DNA from: Serratia sp. Ag1
Lineage (GTDB): Bacteria; Pseudomonadota; Gammaproteobacteria; Enterobacterales; Enterobacteriaceae
Direction: 5' to 3'
DNA: 64,000 nt
Assembly: GCF_000743355.1 (NCBI RefSeq)
Contig: NZ_JQEI01000026.1
Coordinates: 186,001-250,000 of the forward strand
This document shows, piece after piece, positions 10,829 through 20,984 of this stretch. Every line of letters starts with the position of its first letter. The stretch's first letter is position 1. Both the position numbers and the translations under genes were made by a program. Under the pieces are notes generated by a model. That model saw nothing but the letters and a program-made list of their open reading frames with translations. It was not told the DNA's origin and ran no database searches.

Positions 10829-11443
10829 TTACTTCTCAAGAATGAACGCGGGCAGTTTCAGGTGCCAGCGAATGGCGGCCAGCCGGATACCCAGCGTAAT
10901 CACCATTCCCAGCATCATGGCCTGTTGCAGCGGCATACCGAAAGTATAGAACGCGGTAGTATGCACGATCCCACCGACAATACAGGCGGTGGCATAGACT
11001 TCGGTGCGCAGGATCATCGGGATCTCGCGGGCCAGCACATCGCGGATAATCCCACCACCTACGCCGGTAATCACCCCCATACACACGGCCACCAGCGGGC
11101 TGGTACCTGCAGCCAGTGTTTTATTGACGCCAATGCCGACAAATACCGCCAACCCAACCGCATCCAGCACCGGCAGGATCCATTTCGGCAGACGGCGTGG
11201 CTGGCGTACCAGCAGCAGCGTCAGCACGCAGGTAACCATCGCGACCACCAGATCGGTCGGATCCTGCACCCAGAAGACCGGCCCGTTGGCTAGCGCCATA
11301 TCACGGATCGTCCCGCCACCAACGGCGGTAACGACCCCCAGCACCAGCACACCGAACGGATCCATCCGCAGTTTGCCCGCCAGCAAGACGCCAGAAATGG
11401 CAAACACTGCTGTTCCGAGAATATCCAGCCAAAAAACCAGCAT
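10829..11443 (-). CDS. yadS: TRIC-type inner-membrane protein (UPF0126, YadS family)
   Basis: A 204-residue protein with seven hydrophobic segments and two internally repeated glycine-rich motifs (VVTAVGGGTIRDMAL and VITGVGGGIIRDVLA), the signature of the bacterial TRIC/UPF0126 family of trimeric cation channels. Its ATG overlaps the btuF stop by one base (TAATG), so it is probably the third cistron of mtnN-btuF-yadS. The transported ion is inferred from the family only. Confidence 0.88.
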   Translation of the reverse strand: MLVFWLDILGTAVFAISGVLLAGKLRMDPFGVLVLGVVTAVGGGTIRDMALANGPVFWVQDPTDLVVAMVTCVLTLLLVRQPRRLPKWILPVLDAVGLAVFVGIGVNKTLAAGTSPLVAVCMGVITGVGGGIIRDVLAREIPMILRTEVYATACIVGGIVHTTAFYTFGMPLQQAMMLGMVITLGIRLAAIRWHLKLPAFILEK

Positions 11444-12237
11444 TACTTTATCTCCGCCAGTTGGTTACAGAGTTGTTGCGCCGCCAGCATAATGCGTGGC
11501 CCAGCGCGGTTGAACCAGTCTTCATTCAGCGCAATGACCGGAACCACCAACTGCGGGGCCCAAAAAGCCTTTACGCTGGCGATCTGCTGCTCGCCACCGG
11601 TAATGACGATCGCCTGTGGCTGACGCGTCAGCACCTGTTCGCGGCCAATCTGCGGCCACGGCATGCGGCTGTCGGCGAAAATATTTTCTGCACCACACAA
11701 CTTCAACACCTGGCTTTGCAGCGTGGCCGCAGAAGCGGTGAACAAGGGTTGGGTGCCGAACTGCAACAACACGCGGCGCGGTTGATTGTGGGCGTATTGG
11801 GCCGTCAGCGCTGCCATTTGCTGGCGCATGTGCTCAGCAGCATGATGCGCCTGCTCCGGATGAGGGCTGTACTGTGCCAGCGCATCCAGCGAGTTTGCGA
11901 TATCGTCGATGCTTTTGGCATCAGCGTAGAAAATCGGGATGCCGAATGAAGCGAGCTGATCCAACAACCGCTGTGGATTACCGCCACGCCACGCCAGGAT
12001 CAGATCCGGTTTCAGCGCCAGTATCCGTTCCAGGTTGATGCCTTGCCAGGAAGCAACCTGCTCCAGTTGCTTTGCTTCTGCCGGGTAATCTGAATAGGCG
12101 CTTGCTGCCACCAGCGTTTCGCCCATGCCAGCGGCATAGGCGAGTTCGGTGGTGTCGGGTGCCAGGCTGATAACGCGTTGAGCTGCGCAGGTTGGCAGTG
12201 CGCAGCATAATGCAAACAGCCATAACAGAACCTTCAC
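11443..12237 (-). CDS. btuF: Vitamin B12 periplasmic binding protein BtuF
   Basis: Periplasmic cobalamin-binding component of the BtuCDF ABC importer. A Sec signal peptide ([19 protein letters not shown]) precedes a class III binding-protein fold with [16 protein letters not shown], and the paired surface acidic residues expected for docking BtuC are plausible. It has 264 residues (E. coli 266). It starts one base after the mtnN stop. BtuC and BtuD are not in the window, as in E. coli, where btuF is unlinked from btuCD. Confidence 0.93.
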   Translation of the reverse strand: MKVLLWLFALCCALPTCAAQRVISLAPDTTELAYAAGMGETLVAASAYSDYPAEAKQLEQVASWQGINLERILALKPDLILAWRGGNPQRLLDQLASFGIPIFYADAKSIDDIANSLDALAQYSPHPEQAHHAAEHMRQQMAALTAQYAHNQPRRVLLQFGTQPLFTASAATLQSQVLKLCGAENIFADSRMPWPQIGREQVLTRQPQAIVITGGEQQIASVKAFWAPQLVVPVIALNEDWFNRAGPRIMLAAQQLCNQLAEIK

Positions 12238-12238
12238 A

Positions 12239-12940
12239 TTAACCGCGCTTAGCCAGGGTTTGCAGCATGGCGTTGACCATCAGCGACGATTGCTTGGCGG
12301 CGACGCTCAGGAATTCGTCAAAGCTCATATGCGATTGCTGGTCGGCCACGTCGGAAATGGCACGCACGACCACAAAAGGCGTGCCAAACTGGTGACAGAC
12401 ATGGCCCACGGCGGCGGCTTCCATCTCAACGGCCGCAACGGTTGGGAAGGTGGTACGGATGCGTGCCAACGGTTCAGCGCCGTTGATGAACGCATCACCA
12501 CTGCAAATCAGGCCGCGTACGGCGTGCAGATCAAGCTGTGTAATGCACTCTTCTGCCAGGGCGATCAAATCCCCGTTGGCGGTAAAAGCGGGCGGACAAC
12601 CGGCCATCTGCCCCGGTTGATAACCGAAAGCGGTGACATCGGCGTCGTGATAACGCACTTCTTCTGAAATCACGATATCACCGACTTTCAGCGTTGATGC
12701 CAAGCCACCAGCAGAACCGGTGTTGATCACCACATCGGGCTGGCAATGCTCCAGCAGCAGCGTAGTGCCCAGAGCCGCCGCGACTTTACCGATCCCTGAT
12801 TTCAGCAGTGCGACATCAACCCCATTGATCTGGCCGGTATAGATCTCACAGCCAGCACGCTGAATGGTCTGACAGTTTTCAATTTGTGCGCGCAGCAGGG
12901 TAACTTCTTCTTCCATTGCACCGATGATGCCTACTTTCAT
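12239..12940 (-). CDS. mtnN: 5'-methylthioadenosine/S-adenosylhomocysteine nucleosidase
   Basis: Cleaves MTA, SAH and 5'-deoxyadenosine, and so feeds methionine salvage and AI-2 production. Conserved features are IGAMEEEV with the catalytic Glu, GSAGGL, the ME-x-EAAA motif in [11 protein letters not shown], and catalytic Asp in [12 protein letters not shown]. An in-frame GTG at 12949 exists, but ATG at 12940 gives the canonical [12 protein letters not shown] start and 233 residues (E. coli 232). First gene of mtnN-btuF-yadS, divergent from dgt. Confidence 0.96.
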   Translation of the reverse strand: MKVGIIGAMEEEVTLLRAQIENCQTIQRAGCEIYTGQINGVDVALLKSGIGKVAAALGTTLLLEHCQPDVVINTGSAGGLASTLKVGDIVISEEVRYHDADVTAFGYQPGQMAGCPPAFTANGDLIALAEECITQLDLHAVRGLICSGDAFINGAEPLARIRTTFPTVAAVEMEAAAVGHVCHQFGTPFVVVRAISDVADQQSHMSFDEFLSVAAKQSSLMVNAMLQTLAKRG

Positions 12941-13065
12941 AAATAACACTCGCGGATTGGGGGGGAAATTGCGGCATAGTCTATCATGGCTCCTAGAGAA
13001 TACCGTTGCATCTGCTGCCGGGAATTGTTATCACGGAGGGAATGCGCAATGGTGGGAGAAACGAG

Positions 13066-14583
13066 ATGTCCGGGATCGACTTTAAGCAGAAGATCAGTTT
13101 CCAACGGCCATTCAGCAAGCCGATTGAAGCCGAAGAAGAGTACGATATCGTCCGGCAGTTTGAGAGCGATCGTGGGCGTATCGTCAATTCGGCGGCGATC
13201 CGCCGTTTGCAGCAAAAAACGCAGGTGTTTCCGCTGGAGCGCAATGCGGCGGTGCGTAGCCGCCTGACCCATTCGATGGAAGTGCAGCAGGTGGGGCGGC
13301 ATATTGCCAAAGAGATCCTCAACCGTTTCAAGCAGGAACAGCGTATTGATACGCTCGGCCTGAGTAAACTGCTCGATCCGTTTGAAAGCATTGTGGAAAT
13401 GGCCTGCCTGATGCATGACATCGGCAATCCACCCTTTGGCCATTTTGGCGAATCGGCGATTAATGACTGGTTCCGCCAACGCCTCGATCCGGCCAACTGT
13501 GGCAGCGAACCGAGCAGCCATGAAAGCTGCCAGGTGGGGGTGCTGCGTCTGCGCGAAGGGCAGAACGATCTGAATCGGCTGCGCAGCCGCATCCGCCAGG
13601 ATCTCAGCCACTTCGAAGGCAATGCTCAGGCGATCCGGCTGGTATACACCTTGCTGAAGTTGAACCTGACCTATGCCCAGGTTGGCTGCATCCTGAAATA
13701 TACCCGCCCAGCCTATTGGGCGAGCGACATCCCGGCCAGCCACAGTTACCTGATGAAAAAGCCGGGTTTTTATCTGGCGGAAGAGGCTTTTGTCGATCGT
13801 CTACGGCGCGAATTGAATATGGGGGAGTTCGATCGCTTTCCTCTCACTTATATTATGGAAGCCGCTGATGATATTTCTTATTGCGTTGCTGACCTGGAAG
13901 ATGCGGTTGAAAAAAACATATTCACCGTCGAGCAATTGTATCAACATTTAACGCAGGAGTGGGGCGAGGTGGTTCCTGGCGATATGTTTGATAAAACGGT
14001 TGCCAGCGCATTCCGTAAAATTGATCGCGGCGGTGCACGCCGAAGTTCGGAAGATCAATTCTTCATGTACCTGCGGGTATTCACCGTGGCGCGTTTGGTG
14101 CCACATGCCGCCCAGCGATTTATTGATAATCTGGACGCGGTTTTTCACGGCCATTTTAATGGTGCGCTGTTAGAAGATTCCGGCCCGGTTTATAAGTTAT
14201 TGGAAATATTTAAAAACGTCGCTTTCAAGCATGTGTTCAATCACCCAGAGGTGGAACAGCTTGAACTGCAGGGCTATCGGGTGATCAGCGGCCTGCTGGA
14301 TATTTACAGCCCATTATTGGCAATGCCGCTGGCGGATTTCAGCCAGTTGGTGCGTGATGACAGCCACCGCGCATTCCCGATCGAAACGCGGCTGTTCCAC
14401 AAACTTTCCACCAAACACCGGTTGGCCTACATGGAAGCCGTTGAAGGGCTGCAGCATCTTTCTGCTGAGCAACAGGCGATCAGAGAATATTATTTCCGCG
14501 CCCGGTTATTGCAGGATTATATCAGTGGTATGACCGATCTTTATGCTTATGATGAATACCGTCGTTTAATGGCGGCAGAATAA
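13066..14583 (+). CDS. dgt: Deoxyguanosinetriphosphate triphosphohydrolase
   Basis: HD-superfamily enzyme that hydrolyses dGTP to deoxyguanosine and triphosphate. HD metal-binding residues are in LTHSMEVQ and [11 protein letters not shown], and the C-terminal region is colinear with E. coli Dgt. The frame extends upstream to 13006, but the ATG at 13066 has GGGAG 9 nt upstream and gives [12 protein letters not shown], which matches the usual start, for 505 residues. Divergent from mtnN and followed by degP. Confidence 0.95.
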   Translation: MSGIDFKQKISFQRPFSKPIEAEEEYDIVRQFESDRGRIVNSAAIRRLQQKTQVFPLERNAAVRSRLTHSMEVQQVGRHIAKEILNRFKQEQRIDTLGLSKLLDPFESIVEMACLMHDIGNPPFGHFGESAINDWFRQRLDPANCGSEPSSHESCQVGVLRLREGQNDLNRLRSRIRQDLSHFEGNAQAIRLVYTLLKLNLTYAQVGCILKYTRPAYWASDIPASHSYLMKKPGFYLAEEAFVDRLRRELNMGEFDRFPLTYIMEAADDISYCVADLEDAVEKNIFTVEQLYQHLTQEWGEVVPGDMFDKTVASAFRKIDRGGARRSSEDQFFMYLRVFTVARLVPHAAQRFIDNLDAVFHGHFNGALLEDSGPVYKLLEIFKNVAFKHVFNHPEVEQLELQGYRVISGLLDIYSPLLAMPLADFSQLVRDDSHRAFPIETRLFHKLSTKHRLAYMEAVEGLQHLSAEQQAIREYYFRARLLQDYISGMTDLYAYDEYRRLMAAE

Positions 14584-14695
14584 TTAGCTGGCCGACAAAT
14601 ATCTATTTTACCGTTGTCATGGCCAGTTCGAGAGGTTACTTCGAGTTTTGTAAAGACAGACAATATTTGTTTACTATTAGCCAACGGCCAGGTTC

Positions 14696-14723
14696 GGAAC
14701 TTCAATGTTTTAATACGCTCTTA
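14696..14723 (+). promoter_or_regulatory. Sigma-E promoter of degP
   Basis: GGAACTT (14696-14702), 16-nt spacer, TCTTA (14719-14723). This matches the RpoE consensus GGAACTT-N16-TCnnA and sits 50-80 bases before the degP start, the same layout as the known E. coli degP promoter. A GTAAA at 14650-14654 could be one half of a CpxR box, but its partner half-site is poor. Confidence 0.75.
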
Positions 14724-14775
14724 ATAAGCACAAATTCGCAGTACTTGTTGAACGACTTTTATAAGAGACACACAG

Positions 14776-16215
14776 ATGAAAAAAACCGCACTCGTTTTAA
14801 GCGCCTTGGCATTCAGTATTGGTTTGACTTTAGGGCCGGTAACGACCGCCACTGCTGCAGAAAGTGTATCTGCATCAACCAGCATGCAACAATTGCCGAG
14901 TTTGGCCCCGATGCTGGAAAAAGTCATGCCTTCCGTAGTGAGTATCAATGTTGAAGGTAGTGCGCCGGTCAGTGCACAACAGGGAATGCCTCAGCAGTTC
15001 CAGCAGTTCTTTGGTGACGACTCACCGTTCTGCCAGGACGGCTCACCGTTCCAGGGGTCACCGATGTGCCAGGGTGGCCAAGCAGGCCCAGGGGGGAAAG
15101 GGGCTCAAGAAACCTTTAAAGCGCTGGGTTCTGGTGTGATTATCGATGCTGCTAAAGGCTATGTGGTTACCAATAACCACGTGGTGGACAATGCCAGCAA
15201 GATCCAGGTGCAGCTGAGCGATGGCCGCCGTTTTGAAGCCAAAATGATCGGTAAAGATCCGCGTTCGGATATTGCGTTGATCCAGTTGAAAGAAGCTAAA
15301 AACCTGACGGCTATCAAAATGGCGGATTCCGAACAACTGCGTGTGGGTGATTACACCGTGGCGATCGGCAACCCGTATGGCCTGGGTGAAACCGTCACTT
15401 CGGGGATCGTTTCGGCTCTGGGACGTAGCGGTTTGAATATCGAAAACTACGAAAACTTTATCCAGACTGATGCAGCGATTAACCGGGGTAACTCCGGCGG
15501 TGCGCTGGTGAACCTGAACGGTGAACTGATCGGTATCAACACCGCGATTCTGGCTCCGGACGGCGGTAACATCGGTATCGGTTTTGCCATCCCAAGTAAC
15601 ATGGTGAAAAACCTGACGGCGCAAATGGTGGAGTTCGGCCAGGTGAAGCGCGGCGAACTGGGGATCATGGGGACTGAACTGAACTCCGAACTGGCGCAGG
15701 CGATGAAGGTTGATGCCCAGCGCGGGGCGTTCATCAGCCAGGTTATGCCGAAGTCTTCGGCTGAAAAAGCCGGTATCAAGGCCGGTGACGTGATCGTCAC
15801 CCTGAACGGTAAAGCGATTTCCAGCTTTGCTTCGTTCCGTGCAGAAATCGGCACACTGCCAATTGGCACCAAAATGTCGCTGGGCCTGATCCGTGATGGC
15901 AAACCGTTGATCGTTGACGTGACGCTGGAACAAAGCAGCCAGGCTCAGGTGGAATCCGGCAATATTTATACTGGCATCGAAGGTGCTGAGCTGAGTAACG
16001 CCACCGGCACTCATAAAGGGGTGAAAGTGGACAACGTGAAGGCTGGCAGTGCAGCCGCGCGCGTTGGCTTGAAGAAAGGTGACCTGATCCTGGGCGTGAA
16101 CCAGCAACCGGTCGAGAACCTGGGCGAATTGCGTAAGATTCTCGACAGCAAACCGACGGTGCTGGCGCTGAACATCCAACGTGGTGACTCAACGCTGTAT
16201 CTGCTGATGCAGTAA
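14776..16215 (+). CDS. degP: Periplasmic serine protease/chaperone DegP (HtrA)
   Basis: Envelope-stress protease and chaperone for misfolded outer-membrane proteins. The signal peptide is MKKTALVLSALAFSIGLTLG followed by an AxA-type cleavage region near residue 28. The trypsin-like domain carries the triad in TNNHVV (His), RSDIALIQ (Asp) and GNSGGAL (Ser). Two PDZ domains follow (about residues 285-370 and 390-475). The Q-loop region contains the two cysteines expected for DegP (rather than DegQ) in FCQDG and MCQGG. 479 residues; E. coli 474. It is driven by the sigma-E promoter just upstream and ends at a strong terminator. Confidence 0.97.
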   Translation: MKKTALVLSALAFSIGLTLGPVTTATAAESVSASTSMQQLPSLAPMLEKVMPSVVSINVEGSAPVSAQQGMPQQFQQFFGDDSPFCQDGSPFQGSPMCQGGQAGPGGKGAQETFKALGSGVIIDAAKGYVVTNNHVVDNASKIQVQLSDGRRFEAKMIGKDPRSDIALIQLKEAKNLTAIKMADSEQLRVGDYTVAIGNPYGLGETVTSGIVSALGRSGLNIENYENFIQTDAAINRGNSGGALVNLNGELIGINTAILAPDGGNIGIGFAIPSNMVKNLTAQMVEFGQVKRGELGIMGTELNSELAQAMKVDAQRGAFISQVMPKSSAEKAGIKAGDVIVTLNGKAISSFASFRAEIGTLPIGTKMSLGLIRDGKPLIVDVTLEQSSQAQVESGNIYTGIEGAELSNATGTHKGVKVDNVKAGSAAARVGLKKGDLILGVNQQPVENLGELRKILDSKPTVLALNIQRGDSTLYLLMQ

Positions 16216-16236
16216 GGCTTTCTCATTACCACACAG

Positions 16237-16261
16237 GGCACGCTACGGCGTGCCTTTTTTT
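16237..16261 (+). terminator. Intrinsic terminator after degP
   Basis: Perfect 7-bp stem GGCACGC/GCGTGCC with a TACG tetraloop, followed by seven T, 21 bases after the degP stop. Confidence 0.92.
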
Positions 16262-16273
16262 ATGTGGCTAAAT

Positions 16274-16289
16274 TGTGAACGTCAACACA
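16274..16289 (+). promoter_or_regulatory. Candidate CRP site upstream of cdaR
   Basis: TGTGA-N6-ACACA embedded in the near-palindrome ATTGTGAACGTCAACACAAT, one mismatch from the TGTGA-N6-TCACA consensus. Catabolite control of a sugar-acid activator is expected, but I infer it from the motif alone. Confidence 0.35.
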
Positions 16290-16313
16290 ATTAACCACCG
16301 GCTGAAAACGTAT

Positions 16314-16329
16314 TTGTGCATATGCACAA
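16314..16329. promoter_or_regulatory. Perfect 16-bp palindrome TTGTGCATATGCACAA upstream of cdaR
   Basis: A perfect inverted repeat about 65 bases before the cdaR start, in the position of an autoregulatory operator. A related imperfect palindrome lies between garD and gudP (19420-19439). I infer that both could be CdaR binding sites. The sequence alone does not exclude another regulator. Confidence 0.4.
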
Positions 16330-16392
16330 TGTACGGGGGGGAGGGCGTCGGTATGCTAGTGGTTATATAGCATCCAGCAGGAGCAAGGAGCC

Positions 16393-17547
16393 ATGGCGGA
16401 ATATCATCTTAATGCCAAGCTAGCCAAGGAAATTGTTACTCGCACCATGAAAATTATCGACAGCAACGTCAACGTGATGGATGCCCGTGGCCGGATCATT
16501 GGCAGCGGCGATCATGAGCGTTTGGGGGAACTGCATGAAGGGGCATTGCTGGCGTTATCGCAAGCCCGAGTGGTGGATATTGATGATGCCGTGGCGCGCT
16601 ATCTGCACGGTGTTCGCCCTGGGATCAATTTGCCATTGCGTATCAACGGTAAAATTGTCGGGGTTATCGGCCTGACCGGTAATCCGGCACAGTTGCGTCA
16701 GTATGGTGAACTGGTCTGCATGGCCGCAGAGATGATGCTGGAACAGGCCCGCTTGACGGGGATGCTGGCGCAGGACAGCCGCTTTCGCGAAGAGCTGGTG
16801 CTCAATCTGATTCGCACAGAGGAGCTGTCCCCCGCCCTGATGGAGTGGGCTAACCGGTTGGGTATTGATCCCAACCAGCCGCGTGTTGCTGCGGTAGTCG
16901 AGGTTGACAGTGGTCAACTGGGGGTCGACAGCGCCATGGATGAATTGCAGCAGTTGCAGGCTTTGCTGACGCTGCCGGAGCGGGACAATCTGATCGCCAT
17001 TGTTTCTCTCAACGAAATGGTGGTGCTGAAACCGGCGCTGAATAGCCATGGGCAATGGGATGAAGAGCACCATCGGCGGCGGGTGGAAAGCTTGCTGTCA
17101 CGCATGAATGAAAGCAGCCGCTTGCGCGTGCGGATTGCGCTGGGTAACTATTTCAGCGGCCCGGGTGGCCTGATGCGCTCTTACCACACGGCACATACCA
17201 CCATGACGGTTGGCAAGCGGCGCATGCCGGGGCAACGCGCCTATTACTATCAGGATCTGATGTTACCGGTGCTGTTAGGTAGCCTGCGCAGCGGTTGGCT
17301 GGCTGATGAATTAGCGCGGCCACTGGAGCGCCTGAAGGCCATGGACAGTAATGGTCTGCTGTTGCGCACGCTCAATGCCTGGTTCCTGAACAATGTGCAA
17401 CCTATCGCGACGGCCAAAGCGCTCTATATTCACCGGAATACGTTGGAATATCGTCTGAACCGCATTTCAGAACTGACCGGGCTGAACCTGGCCAATTTTG
17501 ATGCACGCTTGCTGTTGTACGTGGGTTTGCAGCTTAATGAGAACTAG
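16393..17547 (+). CDS. cdaR: Sugar diacid utilisation transcriptional regulator CdaR
   Basis: Activator of galactarate, glucarate and glycerate genes. An N-terminal sugar-diacid recognition domain (about residues 5-135) is followed by a GGDEF-like middle segment and a C-terminal PucR-type helix-turn-helix (around ALYIHRNTLEYRLNRISELTG). 384 residues; E. coli 385. The start is supported by AAGGAG 4-5 nt upstream of the ATG. It lies tail to tail with garD, and the genes it is known to control in E. coli follow immediately, so regulator and targets are linked here. Confidence 0.96.
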   Translation: MAEYHLNAKLAKEIVTRTMKIIDSNVNVMDARGRIIGSGDHERLGELHEGALLALSQARVVDIDDAVARYLHGVRPGINLPLRINGKIVGVIGLTGNPAQLRQYGELVCMAAEMMLEQARLTGMLAQDSRFREELVLNLIRTEELSPALMEWANRLGIDPNQPRVAAVVEVDSGQLGVDSAMDELQQLQALLTLPERDNLIAIVSLNEMVVLKPALNSHGQWDEEHHRRRVESLLSRMNESSRLRVRIALGNYFSGPGGLMRSYHTAHTTMTVGKRRMPGQRAYYYQDLMLPVLLGSLRSGWLADELARPLERLKAMDSNGLLLRTLNAWFLNNVQPIATAKALYIHRNTLEYRLNRISELTGLNLANFDARLLLYVGLQLNEN

Positions 17548-17552
17548 CTGTG

Positions 17553-17583
17553 CCCCGCAGTTGAGCAATGCCCAACTACGGGG
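17553..17583. terminator. Hairpin between convergent cdaR and garD
   Basis: Arms CCCCG-C-AGTTG and CAACT-A-CGGGG pair with one internal mismatch and a 9-nt loop, in the short gap between the two convergent stops. It probably serves both genes as a terminator, although T-runs are weak. Confidence 0.5.
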
Positions 17584-17589
17584 TAGATT

Positions 17590-19155
17590 TCAGGTCACTG
17601 GAGCGGGATTAAATACCGCTAAGGCGTTGTACAGCCCCCATTGATCCGACCAGGTTTTCTTCCGGCCGCTGGCGATAGCCAGAATCAGTTCAAACAGTTC
17701 CCAACCTACCTGCTCAATGGTCGCTTCGCCGGTAGCAATGGTGCCTGCGTTGATATCGATCAGATCGTGCCAGCGTTCGGCCAGTGCGCTACGAGTAGCC
17801 ATCTTGATGACCGGCACGGCAGTTAAACCGTAGGGGGTTCCCCGGCCAGTTGTGAACACTTGCACCGTGATGCCAGAGGCTAACTGTTGGGTGCCGCAAA
17901 CAAAGTCGCTGGCGGGGGTTGCGGCATAAATCAGGCCACGTTTGCTGGGGCGCTGGCCGGGAGACAGCACTTCGACAATCGCACTGCTGCCGGACTTGGC
18001 AATAGAACCTAGCGCTTTTTCCACTACGTTGGCCAAGCCGCCTTTTTTGTTGCCCGGCGAAGGGTTGGCGCTGCGATCGGTTTGGCCATTGCTGAGGTAA
18101 TCATCGTACCAGGCCATCTCCTCCAGTAAGCGCTTGCCAACCTGCTCATCGGCTACCCGTGGCGTTAACAGATGAACCGCATCGCGTACCTCGGTCACTT
18201 CTGAGAACATCACGGTGGCACCACAGCGAACCAGCAGATCGGAGGCAAAGCCTACCGCTGGGTTGGCCGTCACCCCGGAAAACGCATCGCTGCCTCCGCA
18301 TTGCATACCCACCACCAGTTCTGAGGCGGGTACGGTTTCCCGTTGACGGCGGTTCAGTCGTTGCAAGTGCTGTTCGGCAACGCGCAGGATATCGGCCACC
18401 ATCGCCTGAAAACCAACATGCTTCTCATCCTGCAGACGAACGATATGGTTTTCATCCAGTGAGATCGGCTGTACGTCTTCAGTGCCCAGCAGCAGGCGTT
18501 CCGGCTGCAGTTTTTCGCAACCCAGGCCCACCACCATCACTTCGCCACCAAAATTAGGGTTGAGTGCCAAGTTGTGGATGGTGCGGATTGGCACCACCGC
18601 TGCAGGTGCATTGATGGCGACGCCACAGCCATACAGATGATTCAGACCTACCACACCATCAACGTTGGGGTATTTTGCCAGCAGATCACGCTCAATGATT
18701 TTCACCACATAGTCAACCACACCGGCCACGCAATGCACGCTCGTGGTAATACCCAGCAGATTTTTACTGCCAACGCTGCCATCTGGGTTGCGATAACCCT
18801 CGAAGGTGTAGCCTTCCAAAGGGGGTAATGCCGGTGGCACATGGTTGGCGAGTGGCAGGCTGGCCAAATCGGGGGCCGATGGCAGCAATACCAGCGATTC
18901 ATCAATCCAACTGCCACAGGCAATATCTCGCAGAGCAAAGCCGATCACCTCGCCGTAGCGCAGGATCTCGCCACCCTCGGGGATATTCTGCAGTGCCACT
19001 TTGTGCCCTTGCGGAATATGTTCCAATAATGTCAGCCCACAGGGGAATATTTCCCCTTTAGCCAAGCCATTATTATTGACCACAATAGCGACGTTATCTT
19101 GCGGATGAACTTTTATATATAATGGTGGTTCTTTAATACGATTAACTTCGGACAT
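17590..19155 (-). CDS. garD: D-galactarate dehydratase
   Basis: UxaA/altronate-dehydratase-family enzyme that dehydrates galactarate to 5-keto-4-deoxyglucarate, the entry step for galactarate. An N-terminal SAF-like domain (about residues 10-95) precedes the catalytic UxaA domain with conserved blocks [23 protein letters not shown] and [20 protein letters not shown]. 521 residues; E. coli 523. Divergently transcribed from gudP across about 470 bases, and convergent with cdaR. Confidence 0.95.
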   Translation of the reverse strand: MSEVNRIKEPPLYIKVHPQDNVAIVVNNNGLAKGEIFPCGLTLLEHIPQGHKVALQNIPEGGEILRYGEVIGFALRDIACGSWIDESLVLLPSAPDLASLPLANHVPPALPPLEGYTFEGYRNPDGSVGSKNLLGITTSVHCVAGVVDYVVKIIERDLLAKYPNVDGVVGLNHLYGCGVAINAPAAVVPIRTIHNLALNPNFGGEVMVVGLGCEKLQPERLLLGTEDVQPISLDENHIVRLQDEKHVGFQAMVADILRVAEQHLQRLNRRQRETVPASELVVGMQCGGSDAFSGVTANPAVGFASDLLVRCGATVMFSEVTEVRDAVHLLTPRVADEQVGKRLLEEMAWYDDYLSNGQTDRSANPSPGNKKGGLANVVEKALGSIAKSGSSAIVEVLSPGQRPSKRGLIYAATPASDFVCGTQQLASGITVQVFTTGRGTPYGLTAVPVIKMATRSALAERWHDLIDINAGTIATGEATIEQVGWELFELILAIASGRKKTWSDQWGLYNALAVFNPAPVT

Positions 19156-19628
19156 TGCAACCTCACATATCCTGACGTGTTATCCCCAATATCGTCAAAA
19201 CGGTAACCTGAAAAGTATCGGGTCTATATTTTGTGCCGTAAGTCATAATCGAAAGCTTTGCTCGTGAAAAATTATAACGTTCACCGACATGCCAGACACT
19301 ATGCAGATGACCTATATTCCGTCGTTTCTGAGCACGATTCTTTGGCATTGGTCCAGTCGGCTGTGAAGTGGTTCACGCGACGGTGGCGCTTGTATGATTC
19401 CGTGAGCCAGTCAACGTCATTTTGGGCAGATGCCACAAATTAGCCCGGATATTATCTAAATTATTAGGGCATTGCCTGATGAGCCCGCATGGTGCGATCT
19501 CTATACTTTTATACCAGCAGAATTTATTGCGCTTAAAATTGCCGCTGCCGTAATGATATTAATCGAAGTGCTCAAACAGGCCGCAATTAATTAAACCATT
19601 TCATTCTGAGAGTATTCAGGAGAGCACC
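19156..19628. other. garD-gudP divergent regulatory region
   Basis: A 470-base spacer with no supportable gene. It must hold the promoters of both garD and the gudP operon. A TATACT -10-like hexamer at 19502-19507 has no good -35 partner, as expected for an activator-dependent promoter. The imperfect palindrome TTTTGGGCAGATGCCACAAA at 19420-19439 lies about 70 bases upstream of it and resembles the perfect palindrome before cdaR. The gudP ATG has an AGGAGAG Shine-Dalgarno (19619-19625). Confidence 0.5.
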
Positions 19629-20984
19629 ATGTCTACAATCAGCACTGCGAGCAGTGCAATAAAAAGAACGAATAAGCGTTATTGGATTGTGGTGATGTTG
19701 TTTATTGTCACTTCATTCAACTATGGCGATCGCGCCACGCTGTCGATTGCTGGTACTTCGATGGCTCAGGATATTGGCCTCGATCCGGTTGGGATGGGCT
19801 ATATCTTCTCGGCGTTTTCCTGGGCCTATGTTATCGGGCAGATCCCCGGTGGCTGGTTGCTGGATCGCTTCGGTTCAAAGCGGGTGTATTTCTGGAGCAT
19901 CTTTATCTGGTCGCTGTTTACCTTGCTGCAAGGCTTCGTCGATATTTTCAGCGGCTTTGGCATTGTCATAGCACTGTTCGCGTTGCGCTTCCTGGTTGGC
20001 CTGGCAGAAGCCCCTTCCTTTCCGGGCAACAGCCGGATCGTGGCTGCCTGGTTTCCTGCCCATGAACGTGGAACCGCGGTAGCGATCTTCAACTCTGCAC
20101 AATACTTTGCCACGGTGATTTTCGCCCCGATCATGGGCTGGTTAACGCACGCGGTTGGCTGGTCACACGTTTTCTTCTTCATGGGGGGGTTGGGCATCAT
20201 CCTGAGCTTTATCTGGCTCAAAGTGCTGCACGATCCTAAAGATCACCCCAGCATCAATCAGGCCGAACTGGATTACATCGAAGCCGGTGGGGCCTTGATC
20301 AACATGGATCAGAAGCAGAAAAAGCAGCAGCAGATCAAAGGCGAGAAGTGGTTCCAGATCAAGCAGCTCTTGCAGTCGCGCATGATGGTTGGTGTGTATA
20401 TCGGCCAATACTGCATCAATGCCATGACCTACTTTTTTATCACCTGGTTCCCGGTGTATCTGGTGCAGGCGCGGGGGATGTCGATCCTCAAGGCCGGTTT
20501 TGTCGCTTCGGTCCCGGCAATCTGTGGCTTTATCGGGGGGGTACTTGGCGGCGTGATTTCCGATTACCTGATGCGTCGTACCCAGTCGCTGACCTTTGCC
20601 CGTAAGACCCCGATTGTGCTGGGCATGCTGTTATCGATGTCGATGATTTTCTGCAACTACGTCGATACCGAGTGGATGGTGGTGGGGATTATGGCCGCCG
20701 CGTTCTTCGGTAAAGGGTTGGGGGCTTTAGGTTGGGCAGTCATGGCTGATACCGCACCAAAAGAAATCAGCGGCTTGAGCGGTGGCCTGTTCAATATGTT
20801 CGGCAATATTTCCGGCATCGTTACGCCAATTGCGATCGGCTACATCATCGGCACCACCGGATCATTCAACGGTGCGCTGATTTATGTCGGTATTCATGCG
20901 TTCCTGGCGGTGGCCAGCTACCTGTTTATCGTCGGCGAGATCAAACGTATTGAATTGAAACCCATGATGAGGAATGGACGATGA
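19629..20984 (+). CDS. gudP: Glucarate/galactarate MFS transporter
   Basis: A 451-residue major facilitator permease of the anion:cation symporter family with 12 predicted hydrophobic segments. It has the MFS motif around [15 protein letters not shown] and is colinear with E. coli GudP from [21 protein letters not shown] residues near 18 onward. It imports the sugar diacids used by the adjacent enzymes. GarP is a close paralogue, so the preferred substrate is not certain. It overlaps gudD by ATGA. Confidence 0.92.
   Translation: MSTISTASSAIKRTNKRYWIVVMLFIVTSFNYGDRATLSIAGTSMAQDIGLDPVGMGYIFSAFSWAYVIGQIPGGWLLDRFGSKRVYFWSIFIWSLFTLLQGFVDIFSGFGIVIALFALRFLVGLAEAPSFPGNSRIVAAWFPAHERGTAVAIFNSAQYFATVIFAPIMGWLTHAVGWSHVFFFMGGLGIILSFIWLKVLHDPKDHPSINQAELDYIEAGGALINMDQKQKKQQQIKGEKWFQIKQLLQSRMMVGVYIGQYCINAMTYFFITWFPVYLVQARGMSILKAGFVASVPAICGFIGGVLGGVISDYLMRRTQSLTFARKTPIVLGMLLSMSMIFCNYVDTEWMVVGIMAAAFFGKGLGALGWAVMADTAPKEISGLSGGLFNMFGNISGIVTPIAIGYIIGTTGSFNGALIYVGIHAFLAVASYLFIVGEIKRIELKPMMRNGR

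Noticed and set aside
14650..14664. CpxR box upstream of degP
   Set aside because: Only one GTAAA half-site is good; the expected second half reads ACAAT. Kept as a remark, not as a feature.
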